NCBI GenBank assembly: GCA_025359785.1
Contig: JANYET010000074.1
Span: 124,001 to 188,000, forward strand
Origin: Alphaproteobacteria bacterium
GTDB taxonomy: Bacteria > Pseudomonadota > Alphaproteobacteria > Caulobacterales > Caulobacteraceae
Length of the DNA stretch: 64,000 bases
Direction: 5' to 3'
In this document: positions 24,550-33,839 of the stretch, in pieces
Layout of the letters: every line of letters starts with the position of its first letter
Numbering within the stretch: position 1 is the first letter of the stretch
Translations under genes and position numbers: made by a program
The notes under the pieces: model-generated
Seen by the model: only the letters and a program-made list of their open reading frames with translations
The model's database searches: none
Told to the model about the DNA's origin: nothing

Positions 24550-26211
24550 GTGGCCTCTAGGCTCGCGATCCTGCACCCGCGCGGCGAGATCGGGCTGGGC
24601 AAGAATCCGTTCGGCAAGGATGTCGCCAACCTGGAGCTGTTCCGGGCGATGGCGCAGCACGGCGGCTTCGAGCAGATCGATATGCTGTCGGTGATCCCGG
24701 TGACCGAGGCCCATCTGCGCGAGGGGTTGATCGCCGACTCCGGCTCGACCACCCGCGTCGTGCCGGGCACGGCCCTGAGCCAGGTCGCGCCGAAGGCGGC
24801 CGGCGCCCTGCTGCGCGGCCAGGCCGATCTGCAGAACATGGCGTGGCTGCGGCGGGTGTCGGCCGGCGACCGGGGCTACAGCCTGCTGGGCATGGTCCAC
24901 ACGCTGGCGCCGCCCAGCATCCGCCAGACCATCGCCATGTCGCTGGCGGCCCCGGTGCATCCCTGGGACGCGATCATCTGCACCTCGCCCGCCGTGGCCG
25001 ACGCCATGACCGGCATGTTCGACGCCTGGGGCGATTTCCTGGGCGAGCGCACCGGCGGCGGCCAGCCGCCGCGCCCGGCCCTGCCGGTGGTGCCCCTGGG
25101 TGTCGACGGCGCGGGCTTCGCGGCGCTCGCCGACCGGCCGGAGGCCAGGGCCAGGCTGCGCAGCCAGCTCGGGGTGCAGGACGACGAGATCCTGGTCCTC
25201 TGGGTCGGCCGGCTGTCGTTCTACGAGAAGGCCTTCCCGGGTCCGATGTTCGAGGCCGTCCAGCGGGCGGCCAAGGCCAGCGGCGTCGCCATGCATTTCG
25301 CCCTCGCCGGCTGGTTCCCGGGCGAGGCCGATAAGGGGCGCTACGAGGAATCGGCCCGCGACCATGCGCCGGACGTCACCGTGCACTACCTGGACGGCAA
25401 TGACCGCACGCTGCTCGGCGAGCTCTGGGCGGGCTCGGACATCTTCATCTCGCTGGTGGACAACATCCAGGAGACCTTCGGGATCACCCCGCTGGAGGCC
25501 ATGGCGGCGGGCCTGCCGGTCGTGGTTTCCGACTGGGATGGCTACCGCTCGACGGTGCGCGACGGGATCGAGGGCTTCCTGATCCCGACGCTGGGTGGGC
25601 CAACCTCGGGCCTCGGCGCGACGATGATCACCCGGCACCTCTTCGAGGTCGCCTCCTACCAGGCCTACGTGGGCGAGGTGGCGCAGTACACCGCCGTCCA
25701 TATCGGCCGTGCGGCCGAGGCCCTGGCCGAACTCGCCAGGTCGCCGGAGCTGCGCAGGAAGATGGGCGCGGCGGGGCGTGAGCGCATCCGCACCGCCTTT
25801 GACTGGCCGGTGGTGGCGCGCCAGATGCACGACCTCGTGGACGCGCTGGCCGCCATCCGCGCCGCGTCGCCCGATCCGGTGGTGCGTCAGGCGGCCGACC
25901 CGGTGCGGGGCGATCCCTTCGTGGCCTTCGCGGGCTTCCCCAACACGGTCCTGGGGCCCGATACCGCGCTCGCCGCCGCGCCGGGCGCGACCGGCGATAT
26001 GGTCCGCGGCCTCACCGGCGGCCTCGACACCGCGTTCAACGGTATGCGCGGCACCCTTGAGGAATGCGCCCAGGCGCTGGACATGCTGGCGAGCGGCCAG
26101 GCGCGGTCGGTGCGCGATGTGCTGATGGCCTTCCCCATGCCGCGCCGCCGGTTGATCCAGATGGGGCTGTCCTGGATGGCCAAGCTCGGTCTGGTCGACT
26201 GGTTGGCCTGA
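24550..26211 (+). CDS. GT4-family glycosyltransferase
   Basis: A 553-residue glycosyltransferase of the GT-B fold, starting at a GTG after GGAG. The donor-binding half is clear: ILVLWVGRLSFYEKAFPG, VHYLDGNDRTLLGELWAGSD, IFISLVDNIQETFGITPLEA, MAAGLPVVVSDWDGYRSTV and GIEGFLIPTLGG. The C-terminal extension of about 120 residues (after residue 430) has no motif I recognise. It opens the surface-polysaccharide region. The sugar donor and acceptor are unknown. Confidence 0.88.
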   Translation: MASRLAILHPRGEIGLGKNPFGKDVANLELFRAMAQHGGFEQIDMLSVIPVTEAHLREGLIADSGSTTRVVPGTALSQVAPKAAGALLRGQADLQNMAWLRRVSAGDRGYSLLGMVHTLAPPSIRQTIAMSLAAPVHPWDAIICTSPAVADAMTGMFDAWGDFLGERTGGGQPPRPALPVVPLGVDGAGFAALADRPEARARLRSQLGVQDDEILVLWVGRLSFYEKAFPGPMFEAVQRAAKASGVAMHFALAGWFPGEADKGRYEESARDHAPDVTVHYLDGNDRTLLGELWAGSDIFISLVDNIQETFGITPLEAMAAGLPVVVSDWDGYRSTVRDGIEGFLIPTLGGPTSGLGATMITRHLFEVASYQAYVGEVAQYTAVHIGRAAEALAELARSPELRRKMGAAGRERIRTAFDWPVVARQMHDLVDALAAIRAASPDPVVRQAADPVRGDPFVAFAGFPNTVLGPDTALAAAPGATGDMVRGLTGGLDTAFNGMRGTLEECAQALDMLASGQARSVRDVLMAFPMPRRRLIQMGLSWMAKLGLVDWLA

Positions 26212-26231
26212 CCAAGCGTAGGCTGGCGGCC

Positions 26232-26429
26232 ATGGACACCCGTGACATGGTGGACGTGGCGATCGACGAGGACCCGCGGGCGCCGTGCCTTTGGGTTCCG
26301 TCGGAGCTGTGGCCGGAATTCCTGGCCTCGGTCGGCCGCGAGCCCAACCGCATCGGCGTGGTGATCTACCGCAACAAGACCGTTCGCGAGGGTGGTCCGC
26401 TCACCGACATCACCACGCAGCGGCCGTGA
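26232..26429 (+). CDS. Small hypothetical protein upstream of the MFS gene
   Basis: A 65-residue protein from ATG 26232. It contains CLWVPSELWPEFLASVGRE and RIGVVIYRNKTVREGGPL, suggesting a small alpha/beta fold; no domain recognised. Its stop overlaps the GTG start of the MFS gene as GTGA, so the two are coupled. It has no signal peptide and no cysteine motif, only one cysteine. Confidence 0.55.
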   Translation: MDTRDMVDVAIDEDPRAPCLWVPSELWPEFLASVGREPNRIGVVIYRNKTVREGGPLTDITTQRP

Positions 26430-27619
26430 GGCCCGCCACCACCCTGATCGCGGCCCGCGGCGTCCGCGGCTTCGGCGACGGGTTCACCGCACTTCTGCTG
26501 CCGGTCTATCTGACGAGCCTGGGATTCAGTCCCTTCCGCGTCGGCGTGCTGACGACCGCGACCCTCCTGGGCTCGGCCGCGCTCACGTTGGCGGTGGGCC
26601 TGGCAGGCCACCGGTTCCCCGCCAAGCGGTTGCTGTTCGCAGCCTGCGTCCTGATGGGGCTGACGGGGATCGCCTTTTCCCAGGCCCACGCCTTCTGGGT
26701 GCTGGCGGTGGTTGGCTTTGTCGGCACGCTGAACCCGTCGGGGGGCGACGTCAGCGCCTTCCTGCCGCTGGAGCAGTCGCTGCTGAGCCATGCCGGGCCG
26801 CCGTCGCAGCGCACGCACCTGTTTGCCCGCTACACCCTGTCGGGCGCGCTGATGGGAGCCCTGGGCGCGCTCAGCGTCGGGCTCCTGGCGCCGCTCGGGG
26901 CGCTCACGGGCTTGCCGCAACTGACCCTGATCGAATGGACCTTCGCGGCCTATGGCCTGCTGGGCCTGGTCTCGGCGGCGCTCTACCGGACCCTGCCGGA
27001 CGCGCCAGTCGAGAGCGAGGCGCCGCGCACGCCGCTGGGACCCTCGCGACGCAACGTCTACGGGCTGGCGGCGCTGTTCAGCCTGGACAGCTTCGGCGGC
27101 GGCTTCCTGGTCCAGTCGCTGTTCGCGCTGTGGCTGTTTCACCGCTTCGGCCTGTCGCTGCCGGCGGCAGGCGCCTTCTTTTTCTGGACCGGCGCGCTCT
27201 CGGCCTGCTCGCAGCTTGCCGCCCCGCCGCTGGCGCGGCGCATCGGCCTGGTGAACACCATGGTCTTCACCCACATCCCGGCCAGCCTCTGTGTCATCGC
27301 CGTGGCCTTCGCGCCGAATGTGAGCGTGGTCTTCGCCCTGATGTTCGTGCGTGCGCTGCTGTCCAACATGGATGTGCCGGCCCGCAGTTCCTACGTCATG
27401 GCCATCGTCACCCCGGCCGAGCGCGCGGCGGCGGCGGGGGTGACCAATGTGCCGCGCAGCCTGGCGTCAGCCTTCAGCCCGGCGCTGGCGGGCCTGCTCT
27501 ACAGCGTGAGCCCGTTTGCCTGGCCGCTGGTGATCGGCGGGTCGCTGAAGATCGCCTACGATCTGCTGCTGCTCTGGCGGTTCCAGAAGGTGCGGCCGCC
27601 GGAGGAGCTGGATCCCTAA
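26426..27619 (+). CDS. Major facilitator superfamily transporter
   Basis: An integral membrane protein of about 397 residues starting at GTG 26426. It has about 12 predicted hydrophobic helices in two halves, separated by a polar loop around residues 190-210 (PVESEAPRTPLGPSRRNVY). The motif FGDGFTALLLPVYLTSLGFS and the loop LAGHRFPAKRLL agree with MFS members. The second half contains ALMFVRALLSNMDVPARSSY and AERAAAAGVTNVPRSLASAF. The substrate is unknown. It is translationally coupled to the upstream 65-residue gene and meets the next gene convergently with a four-base overlap. Confidence 0.88.
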   Translation: MRPATTLIAARGVRGFGDGFTALLLPVYLTSLGFSPFRVGVLTTATLLGSAALTLAVGLAGHRFPAKRLLFAACVLMGLTGIAFSQAHAFWVLAVVGFVGTLNPSGGDVSAFLPLEQSLLSHAGPPSQRTHLFARYTLSGALMGALGALSVGLLAPLGALTGLPQLTLIEWTFAAYGLLGLVSAALYRTLPDAPVESEAPRTPLGPSRRNVYGLAALFSLDSFGGGFLVQSLFALWLFHRFGLSLPAAGAFFFWTGALSACSQLAAPPLARRIGLVNTMVFTHIPASLCVIAVAFAPNVSVVFALMFVRALLSNMDVPARSSYVMAIVTPAERAAAAGVTNVPRSLASAFSPALAGLLYSVSPFAWPLVIGGSLKIAYDLLLLWRFQKVRPPEELDP

Positions 27620-28830
27620 GGCTTGGCCGCGCGGGCGGCGGCCTGGACCCGGGCTGGCAGAGTCTCGAACCAGGCCTGTGGCGACAGCTGCAGGGCCACC
27701 CGCGCGCGTCCGGCGGCGGCGAGCCGCTGGCCTAACGCCGGGTCGCTCCGCAAGCGGACCAGGCCCCGCGCGGCGGCGGCGATATCCGGGTCGGCCCAGG
27801 TCTGTCCCGCCTCATAGACGCCTTGCGGATCGGCGGCTGGAATCGGCTGGAAGGAGACCAGCAGGGCGCAGTCGGCATCCATGAAATCGAGTACGCCGGA
27901 CCAGGCCGTGGCCAGGACCGGCACGCCCAGGGCCATGGCCTCGGCAAGCGTCAGGCCGAACCCTTCGGCGCGGTGGAGCGAGATCAGCACGTCCGCGCCG
28001 GCGATCAGGCTCTGGACCTCGGCATAGGGCCAGACCGCGTCCACCACGCGGACGTTGGCCGGCGCGGCGGCGCGCAACGCCGCGAGTTCCTCGGGAAAGA
28101 GGCCGCCGTTCTGGGTCTTCAGCGTCAGTTCGCATTCAGGGTCGCCAGCGAACGCCTGGTCCCAGGCGGCCAGCACGCCGCGCGGGTTCTTGCGGGCCAG
28201 CGAGGAGTTGAAATCGAACAGGCTGACGCCCTGGAAGGCGGCGCGGCGCGGCCCCGCCCGGACGGTCGCGTAGTCCTCGAGGAACAGCGGATGGGGCACC
28301 ACGCGGACGGGCGCGGCGGCGCCGGCGAGCGCGCGGGCGGTGTAGGCGCTGGGCGCCCAGACCTCATCGACCAGGGCCGCGTCGCGCAGCCACAGCGCCG
28401 GCGCGCGGGGAAGCTCGTAGGCCCAGAAGCCGTAGCGGGGTCCGATCAGGCGGCGCGGGCCCAGGCAGGCCAGCGCCGCCAGCAACTCCGGCGGATTCAG
28501 GTGGAAAATCCAGGCGCCGGCCTTGGTCGGCGCCGTGAGCCGGCCCTCCCAGCCCAGCTTGGCGTCGGTGACATCGATCCGCTCGACGGGAACGCCCAGG
28601 GCCTCGAAGGCGCGGGCGGCCAGGCGGGCGGAGGCGGCGATGCCGTGGGAGCCCGCGAAATAGCCGACGATCCGAATCGGGCCGGTCGCGGTGTCCGCGC
28701 CGTGCGGGGCGCGGGCGGCGGCGCGGACGTAGGCCTCCAACGCCCGGTTGAGCAGGGGGCTCGCGTGCTTGCGGAGGCTTTGCGGCAGGACGGATCGCCA
28801 GAGCTGGCGGGCCGCGCCCAGCGCGCTCAT
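27616..28830 (-). CDS. GT4-family glycosyltransferase
   Basis: A protein of 404 residues. Start region: IRIVGYFAGSHGIAASARLA, then DEVWAPSAYTARALAG. Donor-site half: FDFNSSLARKNPRGVLAAWD, SLIAGADVLISLHRAEGFGL, and EAMALGVPVLATAWSGVLDF, the standard GT4 E-x7-E region. It resembles the GT4 gene at 39650-40780 over its full length (both have APSA-type anchors, SLHR(A/S)EGFG and SG-LDFM). Its ATG overlaps the stop of the larger glycosyltransferase gene as ATGA, so the two are one transcription unit. Confidence 0.9.
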   Translation of the reverse strand: MSALGAARQLWRSVLPQSLRKHASPLLNRALEAYVRAAARAPHGADTATGPIRIVGYFAGSHGIAASARLAARAFEALGVPVERIDVTDAKLGWEGRLTAPTKAGAWIFHLNPPELLAALACLGPRRLIGPRYGFWAYELPRAPALWLRDAALVDEVWAPSAYTARALAGAAAPVRVVPHPLFLEDYATVRAGPRRAAFQGVSLFDFNSSLARKNPRGVLAAWDQAFAGDPECELTLKTQNGGLFPEELAALRAAAPANVRVVDAVWPYAEVQSLIAGADVLISLHRAEGFGLTLAEAMALGVPVLATAWSGVLDFMDADCALLVSFQPIPAADPQGVYEAGQTWADPDIAAAARGLVRLRSDPALGQRLAAAGRARVALQLSPQAWFETLPARVQAAARAAKP

Positions 28831-31007
28831 GCGGCGGACGCCTCGATCTCGTCGATGAAACTCAACCCCACGCTGGGGGCGGCAGCGGCCTGGACGGTCG
28901 CCGCATCCCAGGCGCCCACGGCCCAGGCCCAGCTCACGCCGCGCGCGTGCAGGGCGACGGCGTCGGCGGGGACCAGATCAGGATGGGTGAGGAAGCGCAC
29001 CGTGTCGGCCTGGGCCGGCGCGTCGGCCGGTCCGCTGGGGCCGAGGAAATGGCCGCTCGACGCGTCATAGACCAGGCGGTCAGCGGCGATCTCGCGGGCC
29101 AGTTCCGCGCCCTCGACCACCCAGAGTTCGGCGACGTGAGCGGATGGCGCGGCGCGGGCGGCGGGTTGGCGGCGGCGGACGGACAGCCGGGCGAGCCGGA
29201 TATGGGCGTGCCGGCGGATGGCGGCGGGCAGGGCGTCGAACTCGACGCCGTATTCGGCGAGGCCGCCGCCGACCAGCCAGCGCAGATATTTAAACCGCTC
29301 GGCGCCGTTGCGCAGCGGGAACAGCCGCTGCAGGTCCACGCGGCTCTCCCAGATGTCGAGGAATAGCTTGATGAACGGCGAGGCTTGCGCGGCGGCGGGC
29401 GCCAGGAACGGCGCGCGCAGGGCTACGGTCAGGCTCTCCGGCCATCCGGCGCGGGCGGCGACGCCGAAGCCGGCGGAGAGTCGGCGCTGCAGGTCATTGG
29501 CCCCTGGATCGGCCAGGCGAGCGGCGGCGAGCAGGGGCGCCGGATCGCGGGCGAGGTCGGCGATCACCTCTGGCGGCAACAGGTCAGGGGCGAACCGGCC
29601 GGCGGCCGCCTCGGCGCCCAGGCACCAGGCGATGAGGCCTGCCGGGTCGTCGGCGAACTTGGCGCGCAGATCGCCGCGCGCGGCCAGCAGAGCCTTGGCG
29701 GCGCGGGGCATGCCGTCGGCGCTCGGCTCACGCAGCCAATCGAGCGCGCCGCGGGCCGGCCCTGTCCAGGGCGTCTCGTTCCAGACGCTGGCGTCGGGCT
29801 CGCGCGCCCCGCTGCGCCAGACGGCCAGCAGGGTTTGCGCCGCCGAGCCCGCCAGCGCATCGGCGCCCAGCGTCGTCGCGTGCTCGGCGAAAAACTGGTG
29901 GAAGCCCAGACGGCCGGTCTCGTGATCCAGCTGGAAGCCGGTGGGTGTGTCGCGCCAGACCTGGTCCATGGTTCGCGTCACGTCCGGCAGGCCCGCCAAG
30001 GCGGCCTCGGGATCCGGCGCGTCGACCCAGGTCTCGACCGCGTCGGTCAGGCCCGCGGAGAAGTCCTTGCCGTCACGCGCGGCGCGCAGCGCGCGGCGCC
30101 GCATGGCCCCGGTGACGGGGCGGCCAGAGGGGAACTTCAGGTGCGCGTAGGGCGTGGCGCGGCTGGTCTCATGGCCATTGCGCAGCATGGCGGCGGCATA
30201 GTCCTGGAGCAGATCGGCGAGTGGCGAGGCGGGGGTGACGCGCACGCGGTCCTGGTGCTTAGACAGGACATCGGGCCGGCCAGGGTCGAAACCCGAGTAG
30301 TGGAAGAACTGCAAGGGTTGGCCGTCCACCGTCCAGCCGCCGGCGCCGCGGGCCAGGGTGCGGCCCTCGAGGTTCCAGTAGGCGAGGTTGAGGACCGGCT
30401 CGCGGACCACGTCCAGGCTGTCCACGAAGCCGGGCGCCAGGTCCATCCAGCGCTGATCGGTGAACAGACCTTCGCTCAGGGCCACCCGGCAGTCGAATTC
30501 GCAGCGGTCGGCCCACCAGGCCATCAGGTCGACGGTCCTGGGCTCCGCGCGGGCCGAGCAGAAGCCCAGGTTGTAGGACCCCGATCGCAGGATCGCGTGG
30601 TCGTTGGGCATGGCTGAGCCGAGCATCGGCCGCGTCAGATGCGGGGTCAGCACCAGCTGTGCGTTGGCGAGCCCCTGACGAACCCGGTCGAGCGGCCGGA
30701 AGACGAAGATGTCCGGGTCGAGATAGGTGGCTGAGGTCACGCCCGGCGTCGTCAGGAAATGGCGGAAGACGGAGGGCTTTACCGCCGTGTTGAGCTCCAA
30801 CGCGTCGTAATAGACGCTCATGGCCGCATAAGGGACATCCAGCGCGCGGGCGTCGATCACCTCGGCGAAGCGCTCCAGGGCCGGGATCGGGCCGTCGGTC
30901 GCCACGACGACGCGCCGCGCTTTCGGCTCGGCGACGCTCAGGCTCTCCATCAGCGTGGCGGCCTGGGCCGCATAGTTGCGGGAGACGATGGTGAAGATGA
31001 CGTCCAA
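28827..31007 (-). CDS. Two-domain glycosyltransferase with unknown C-terminal half
   Basis: About 726 residues from a TTG at 31007; the extended frame further upstream has no family support. Residues 1-310 are a GT-A-type domain with YLDPDIFVFRPLDRV (DxD metal motif), LTPHLTRPMLGSAMPNDHAI, GSYNLGFCSAR, GLFTDQRWMDLAPGF and NLAYWNLEGRTL. This domain is clearly homologous to the whole protein at 46039-47076. The remaining 400 residues are helical and Ala-rich with LGFHQFFAEH and LFLDIWESRVDLQRLFPLRN, and I cannot assign them. Located between the ABC exporter and a GT4 gene. Confidence 0.8.
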   Translation of the reverse strand: MDVIFTIVSRNYAAQAATLMESLSVAEPKARRVVVATDGPIPALERFAEVIDARALDVPYAAMSVYYDALELNTAVKPSVFRHFLTTPGVTSATYLDPDIFVFRPLDRVRQGLANAQLVLTPHLTRPMLGSAMPNDHAILRSGSYNLGFCSARAEPRTVDLMAWWADRCEFDCRVALSEGLFTDQRWMDLAPGFVDSLDVVREPVLNLAYWNLEGRTLARGAGGWTVDGQPLQFFHYSGFDPGRPDVLSKHQDRVRVTPASPLADLLQDYAAAMLRNGHETSRATPYAHLKFPSGRPVTGAMRRRALRAARDGKDFSAGLTDAVETWVDAPDPEAALAGLPDVTRTMDQVWRDTPTGFQLDHETGRLGFHQFFAEHATTLGADALAGSAAQTLLAVWRSGAREPDASVWNETPWTGPARGALDWLREPSADGMPRAAKALLAARGDLRAKFADDPAGLIAWCLGAEAAAGRFAPDLLPPEVIADLARDPAPLLAAARLADPGANDLQRRLSAGFGVAARAGWPESLTVALRAPFLAPAAAQASPFIKLFLDIWESRVDLQRLFPLRNGAERFKYLRWLVGGGLAEYGVEFDALPAAIRRHAHIRLARLSVRRRQPAARAAPSAHVAELWVVEGAELAREIAADRLVYDASSGHFLGPSGPADAPAQADTVRFLTHPDLVPADAVALHARGVSWAWAVGAWDAATVQAAAAPSVGLSFIDEIEASAA

Positions 31008-31057
31008 GTGGGGAGCGCTGCCGATTTGCCTGTCGCCGTGGTCTATCAGGCGCCGCC

Positions 31058-31822
31058 TCAGGCGGCCAACAGCTCGTCGAGCTTCTTGATGTCGGTGACG
31101 GCCGAGGCGACGCCGCCCTCCATCCGCATGACCTTGTTGCAGTAGAGGCGCAGCAGTTCGACGTCGTGGCTGGCGAGCACTAGGATACCGGCGCGCTCCA
31201 CCAGTTTCAGCAGGCGCTTGTGGGCGATCTTCTGGAAGTCGGCGTCGCCCACGGCGATCCATTCGTCCATCAGCAGGACGTCGGCCTCGACGGCGGTGGC
31301 CGCGGCGAAGGCCAGGCGCGCCTGCATCCCGGCGGAATAGGTTTTCACCGGCATGGCCAGGAAGGGGCCGAGGCCGGAGAACTCGGCGATCTCGTCCATC
31401 CGCGCGTCGACCTCTTTCGACGACAGGCCGGCGATGCGGCCCCGCAGGCGGATGTTGTCGTAGCCGGTGGCGGTGGGATCGATGCCCAGGTTGAGGTCGA
31501 GCAGGGCGGCGATATGGCCTTGCACCTCGATGGAGCCTTCGTCGGGCTCATAGGCGCCGGAAAGCGCGCGCAGCAGGGTGGTCTTGCCCGAGCCGTTGTG
31601 GCCGATCAGCCCCAGGCGGTCGCCGGCCTTCAGCTCCAGGTTCAGATGGGAAATGGCCGTGACGTCGGTCGCGCCGTGGTGGCGGCCGAGTTTTCCGCCG
31701 ACGGTGATCTTGGCCAGATGCTTTTTCAGCGACTTGGCGTCGACCCCGTAGACCGGGAACCGCAGGGTCAGATCCCTGCAGGTGATGGAGACCGGCGGAG
31801 CCTTCAAGGGCGGCGGCTTCAT
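31058..31822 (-). CDS. ABC transporter ATPase for polysaccharide export (Wzt/KpsT-like)
   Basis: Powers export of lipid-linked O-polysaccharide or capsule. The 254 residues have SITCRDLTLRFPVYG, Walker A LGLIGHNGSGKTTLLRALSG, the signature TYSAGMQARLAFAAATAVE, Walker B DVLLMDEWIAVGDADFQ and the switch histidine in LVLASHDVELLRLYC. The MDEW and GDADF forms are typical of the O-antigen/capsule exporter class. There is no C-terminal carbohydrate-binding domain, as found in some Wzt proteins, so chain-length control must lie elsewhere. The ATG at 31822 overlaps the permease stop. Confidence 0.92.
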   Translation of the reverse strand: MKPPPLKAPPVSITCRDLTLRFPVYGVDAKSLKKHLAKITVGGKLGRHHGATDVTAISHLNLELKAGDRLGLIGHNGSGKTTLLRALSGAYEPDEGSIEVQGHIAALLDLNLGIDPTATGYDNIRLRGRIAGLSSKEVDARMDEIAEFSGLGPFLAMPVKTYSAGMQARLAFAAATAVEADVLLMDEWIAVGDADFQKIAHKRLLKLVERAGILVLASHDVELLRLYCNKVMRMEGGVASAVTDIKKLDELLAA

Positions 31823-32655
31823 AGGTAGTGCACGATCCGGCGGCGCGTGTTGGCGAACAGCGCGAAGGTGAGCGCCCAGCCGACCACCGCCATGGCCGCC
31901 AGGAACAGGTAGGTGTGCGCCGCCACCGTCTTGCCGAGCAGCGGCGCGCGGACCGCCTCCAGCAGGTGATAGAACGGGTTGAGATCGAGGATCAGGTGGT
32001 AGCGCGCCGGGATACGGTCCGGCAGCCAGAACACCGGCGTCATGATCGCCGCGGCCTGGGTGATCGACTGCACGATCTGCGGGATGTCGCGGAAGCGCGC
32101 CGAGACGATCGCCACCAGCATCGAAATCCAGGCGACGTTGGCCACCAGGAAGAACAGGCCCAGGGCGGCGATCGGGTAGTTGGCGGTGGTCCAATAGCCG
32201 AAATAGATCAGCACGCCGGCCACGATCACCAGGTGGTGGGCAAGGTAGACCAGGTTCCGCAGCACGGTGCGCCAGACGAAGGTCAGCATCGGCAGGCTGG
32301 TCTGCGACAGCATGCCGGCCGCCTGGACGAAGGTGTCGCAGCCCTCGTTGATCGTCGTGGTCACCGTCCCGAAGAACACGATGCCCACCGCCACGAACGG
32401 GATGAAGGTCTGAACCGGCACGCGGAACAGCTCGCCCCACAGGACGCCGATCCCCAGCACCATCAGGCCCATGGACAGCGTGATCCACAGAGGACCCAGG
32501 ATCGAACCGCGGTAGCGCGAGACCACGTCGTGCCAGGCCAGGGACCAGGCCAGATCGATCCGCTCCCCCGACGCCCGCAGGTCCCGAAGCGCCATCTGGA
32601 CTTCGAACAGCGGCCCGCGGCGTCCGGTCCGCAGCATGTGGGTGGCGGTGTCCAT
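31819..32655 (-). CDS. ABC transporter permease for polysaccharide export (Wzm/KpsM-like)
   Basis: A 278-residue inner-membrane protein of the ABC-2 type with six predicted helices. Typical blocks are LAWHDVVSRYRGSILGPLWI near the N-terminus, ISQ-like SQTSLPMLTFVWRTVLRNLV, VANVAWISMLVAIVSARFRD, and PVFWLPDRIPARYHLILDLN with PFYHLLEAVRAPLLGK. It pairs with the ATPase, sharing an ATGA overlap. Together they form the exporter for a polysaccharide built by the nearby glycosyltransferases. Confidence 0.92.
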   Translation of the reverse strand: MDTATHMLRTGRRGPLFEVQMALRDLRASGERIDLAWSLAWHDVVSRYRGSILGPLWITLSMGLMVLGIGVLWGELFRVPVQTFIPFVAVGIVFFGTVTTTINEGCDTFVQAAGMLSQTSLPMLTFVWRTVLRNLVYLAHHLVIVAGVLIYFGYWTTANYPIAALGLFFLVANVAWISMLVAIVSARFRDIPQIVQSITQAAAIMTPVFWLPDRIPARYHLILDLNPFYHLLEAVRAPLLGKTVAAHTYLFLAAMAVVGWALTFALFANTRRRIVHYL

Positions 32656-32765
32656 TGATTCCCGAGAACGGGGTCTCCCGACGAAGCGCGCTCCTAACAG
32701 GCGAGGTATTGGCGCGCAAGGACAGCACTTTTGCCACCGCCGGGGCTTCCGTGTTAGCCGAACGC

Positions 32766-33839
32766 ATGGCGTCCATGGACAGAAACGCGCAGGGCGGGCC
32801 TCAGCCCACCGAAGAGCGGCGCAGGATGCTGCGCGCCCTCGACCCGACGCTGGACGGCGCGGGCGTCTGGCTGGTGGTCCCCTGCTACAAGGTCAAGGCG
32901 CATATCCTGGCGGTGATCGCCAAGACCCCGGCCTGGGTGGACGGCATCGTCTGCGTCGACGACGCCTGCCCGGAACACTCCGGCGACTTCATCGAAGCCA
33001 GCAACACCGACAAGCGGGTTGTGGTCGTGCGGCTGGCGGAGAATCAGGGCGTCGGCGGCGCCACAATGGCGGGCTACCGCGAGGCGATCGCCAGAGGCGG
33101 CCAAGTGCTGGTCAAGGTCGATGGCGACGACCAGATGGACCTGGGCTACATCGCTCATCTGGTGGCCCCGATCCTGCTGGGCGAGGCCGACTACGCCAAG
33201 GGCAACCGCTTCACCTCGATCAGCCACCTGGCGACCATGCCGACGGTGCGCGTGCTGGGGAACGCCGCGCTGAGCTTCGCGGCAAAGCTGTCCACCGGCT
33301 ACTGGAACATCTTCGATCCCACCAACGGCTACACCGCCATCGAGGCGCAGGTGGCGCGGATGGCGATCGAAAAGCGGGTCGCGCGGCGGTTCTTCTTCGA
33401 GACCGACCTGCTCTACCACCTGGGCACCCTGCGCGCGGTGGTCCGTGACGTGCCGATGCCGGCCCGATACGGCCACGAGGTCTCGAACATCCGGATCAGC
33501 GCCATCGTCGGGCCCTTCGCGCTGAAGCACATCAAGAACTTCTTCCAGCGGACGCTCGGCCAGTATTTCGTCCGCGACTTCTCCGCGGCCAGCCTGGAGC
33601 TGGTGTTCGGCGTGCTGCTGATCCTGTTCGGCGTGGGCTATGGCCTTCACTACGTGAGCGTGCCGCACGATCGCCCCGCCTCGGCCGGCGTGGTCATGGC
33701 CGCGGCCCTGCCGATCATCCTGGGCGCGCAGCTGCTGATGCAGGCCGTGAACTTCGACGTGCTGAACGTGCCCAGCCGGCCGATCCACCCCTATCTGCGC
33801 ACCATCGCGCGGATGGAAGCTGAGGAGAGGGCCAAGTGA
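32766..33839 (+). CDS. GT2-family glycosyltransferase with two C-terminal membrane helices
   Basis: About 357 residues. The catalytic part has VWLVVPCYKVKAHILAVIAK, VDGIVCVDDACPEHSGDF, NQGVGGATMAGYREAI and VLVKVDGDDQMDLGYI (DxD), then GNRFTSISHLATMPTVRVL and FDPTNGYTAIEA. Two hydrophobic helices near residues 275-330 anchor it in the inner membrane. This is the layout of dolichol-phosphate-mannose-synthase-like enzymes that load a sugar on polyprenyl phosphate. The following small membrane protein overlaps its stop (GTGA), supporting a polyprenyl-phosphate-sugar pathway. The start is ATG 32766 or 32775. Confidence 0.88.
   Translation: MASMDRNAQGGPQPTEERRRMLRALDPTLDGAGVWLVVPCYKVKAHILAVIAKTPAWVDGIVCVDDACPEHSGDFIEASNTDKRVVVVRLAENQGVGGATMAGYREAIARGGQVLVKVDGDDQMDLGYIAHLVAPILLGEADYAKGNRFTSISHLATMPTVRVLGNAALSFAAKLSTGYWNIFDPTNGYTAIEAQVARMAIEKRVARRFFFETDLLYHLGTLRAVVRDVPMPARYGHEVSNIRISAIVGPFALKHIKNFFQRTLGQYFVRDFSAASLELVFGVLLILFGVGYGLHYVSVPHDRPASAGVVMAAALPIILGAQLLMQAVNFDVLNVPSRPIHPYLRTIARMEAEERAK

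Noticed and set aside
31058..32776. Apparent fusion of the export ATPase with an upstream low-complexity stretch
   Set aside because: The upstream part is an alternative frame of the permease gene; the ATPase has its own ATG at 31822 in an ATGA overlap.
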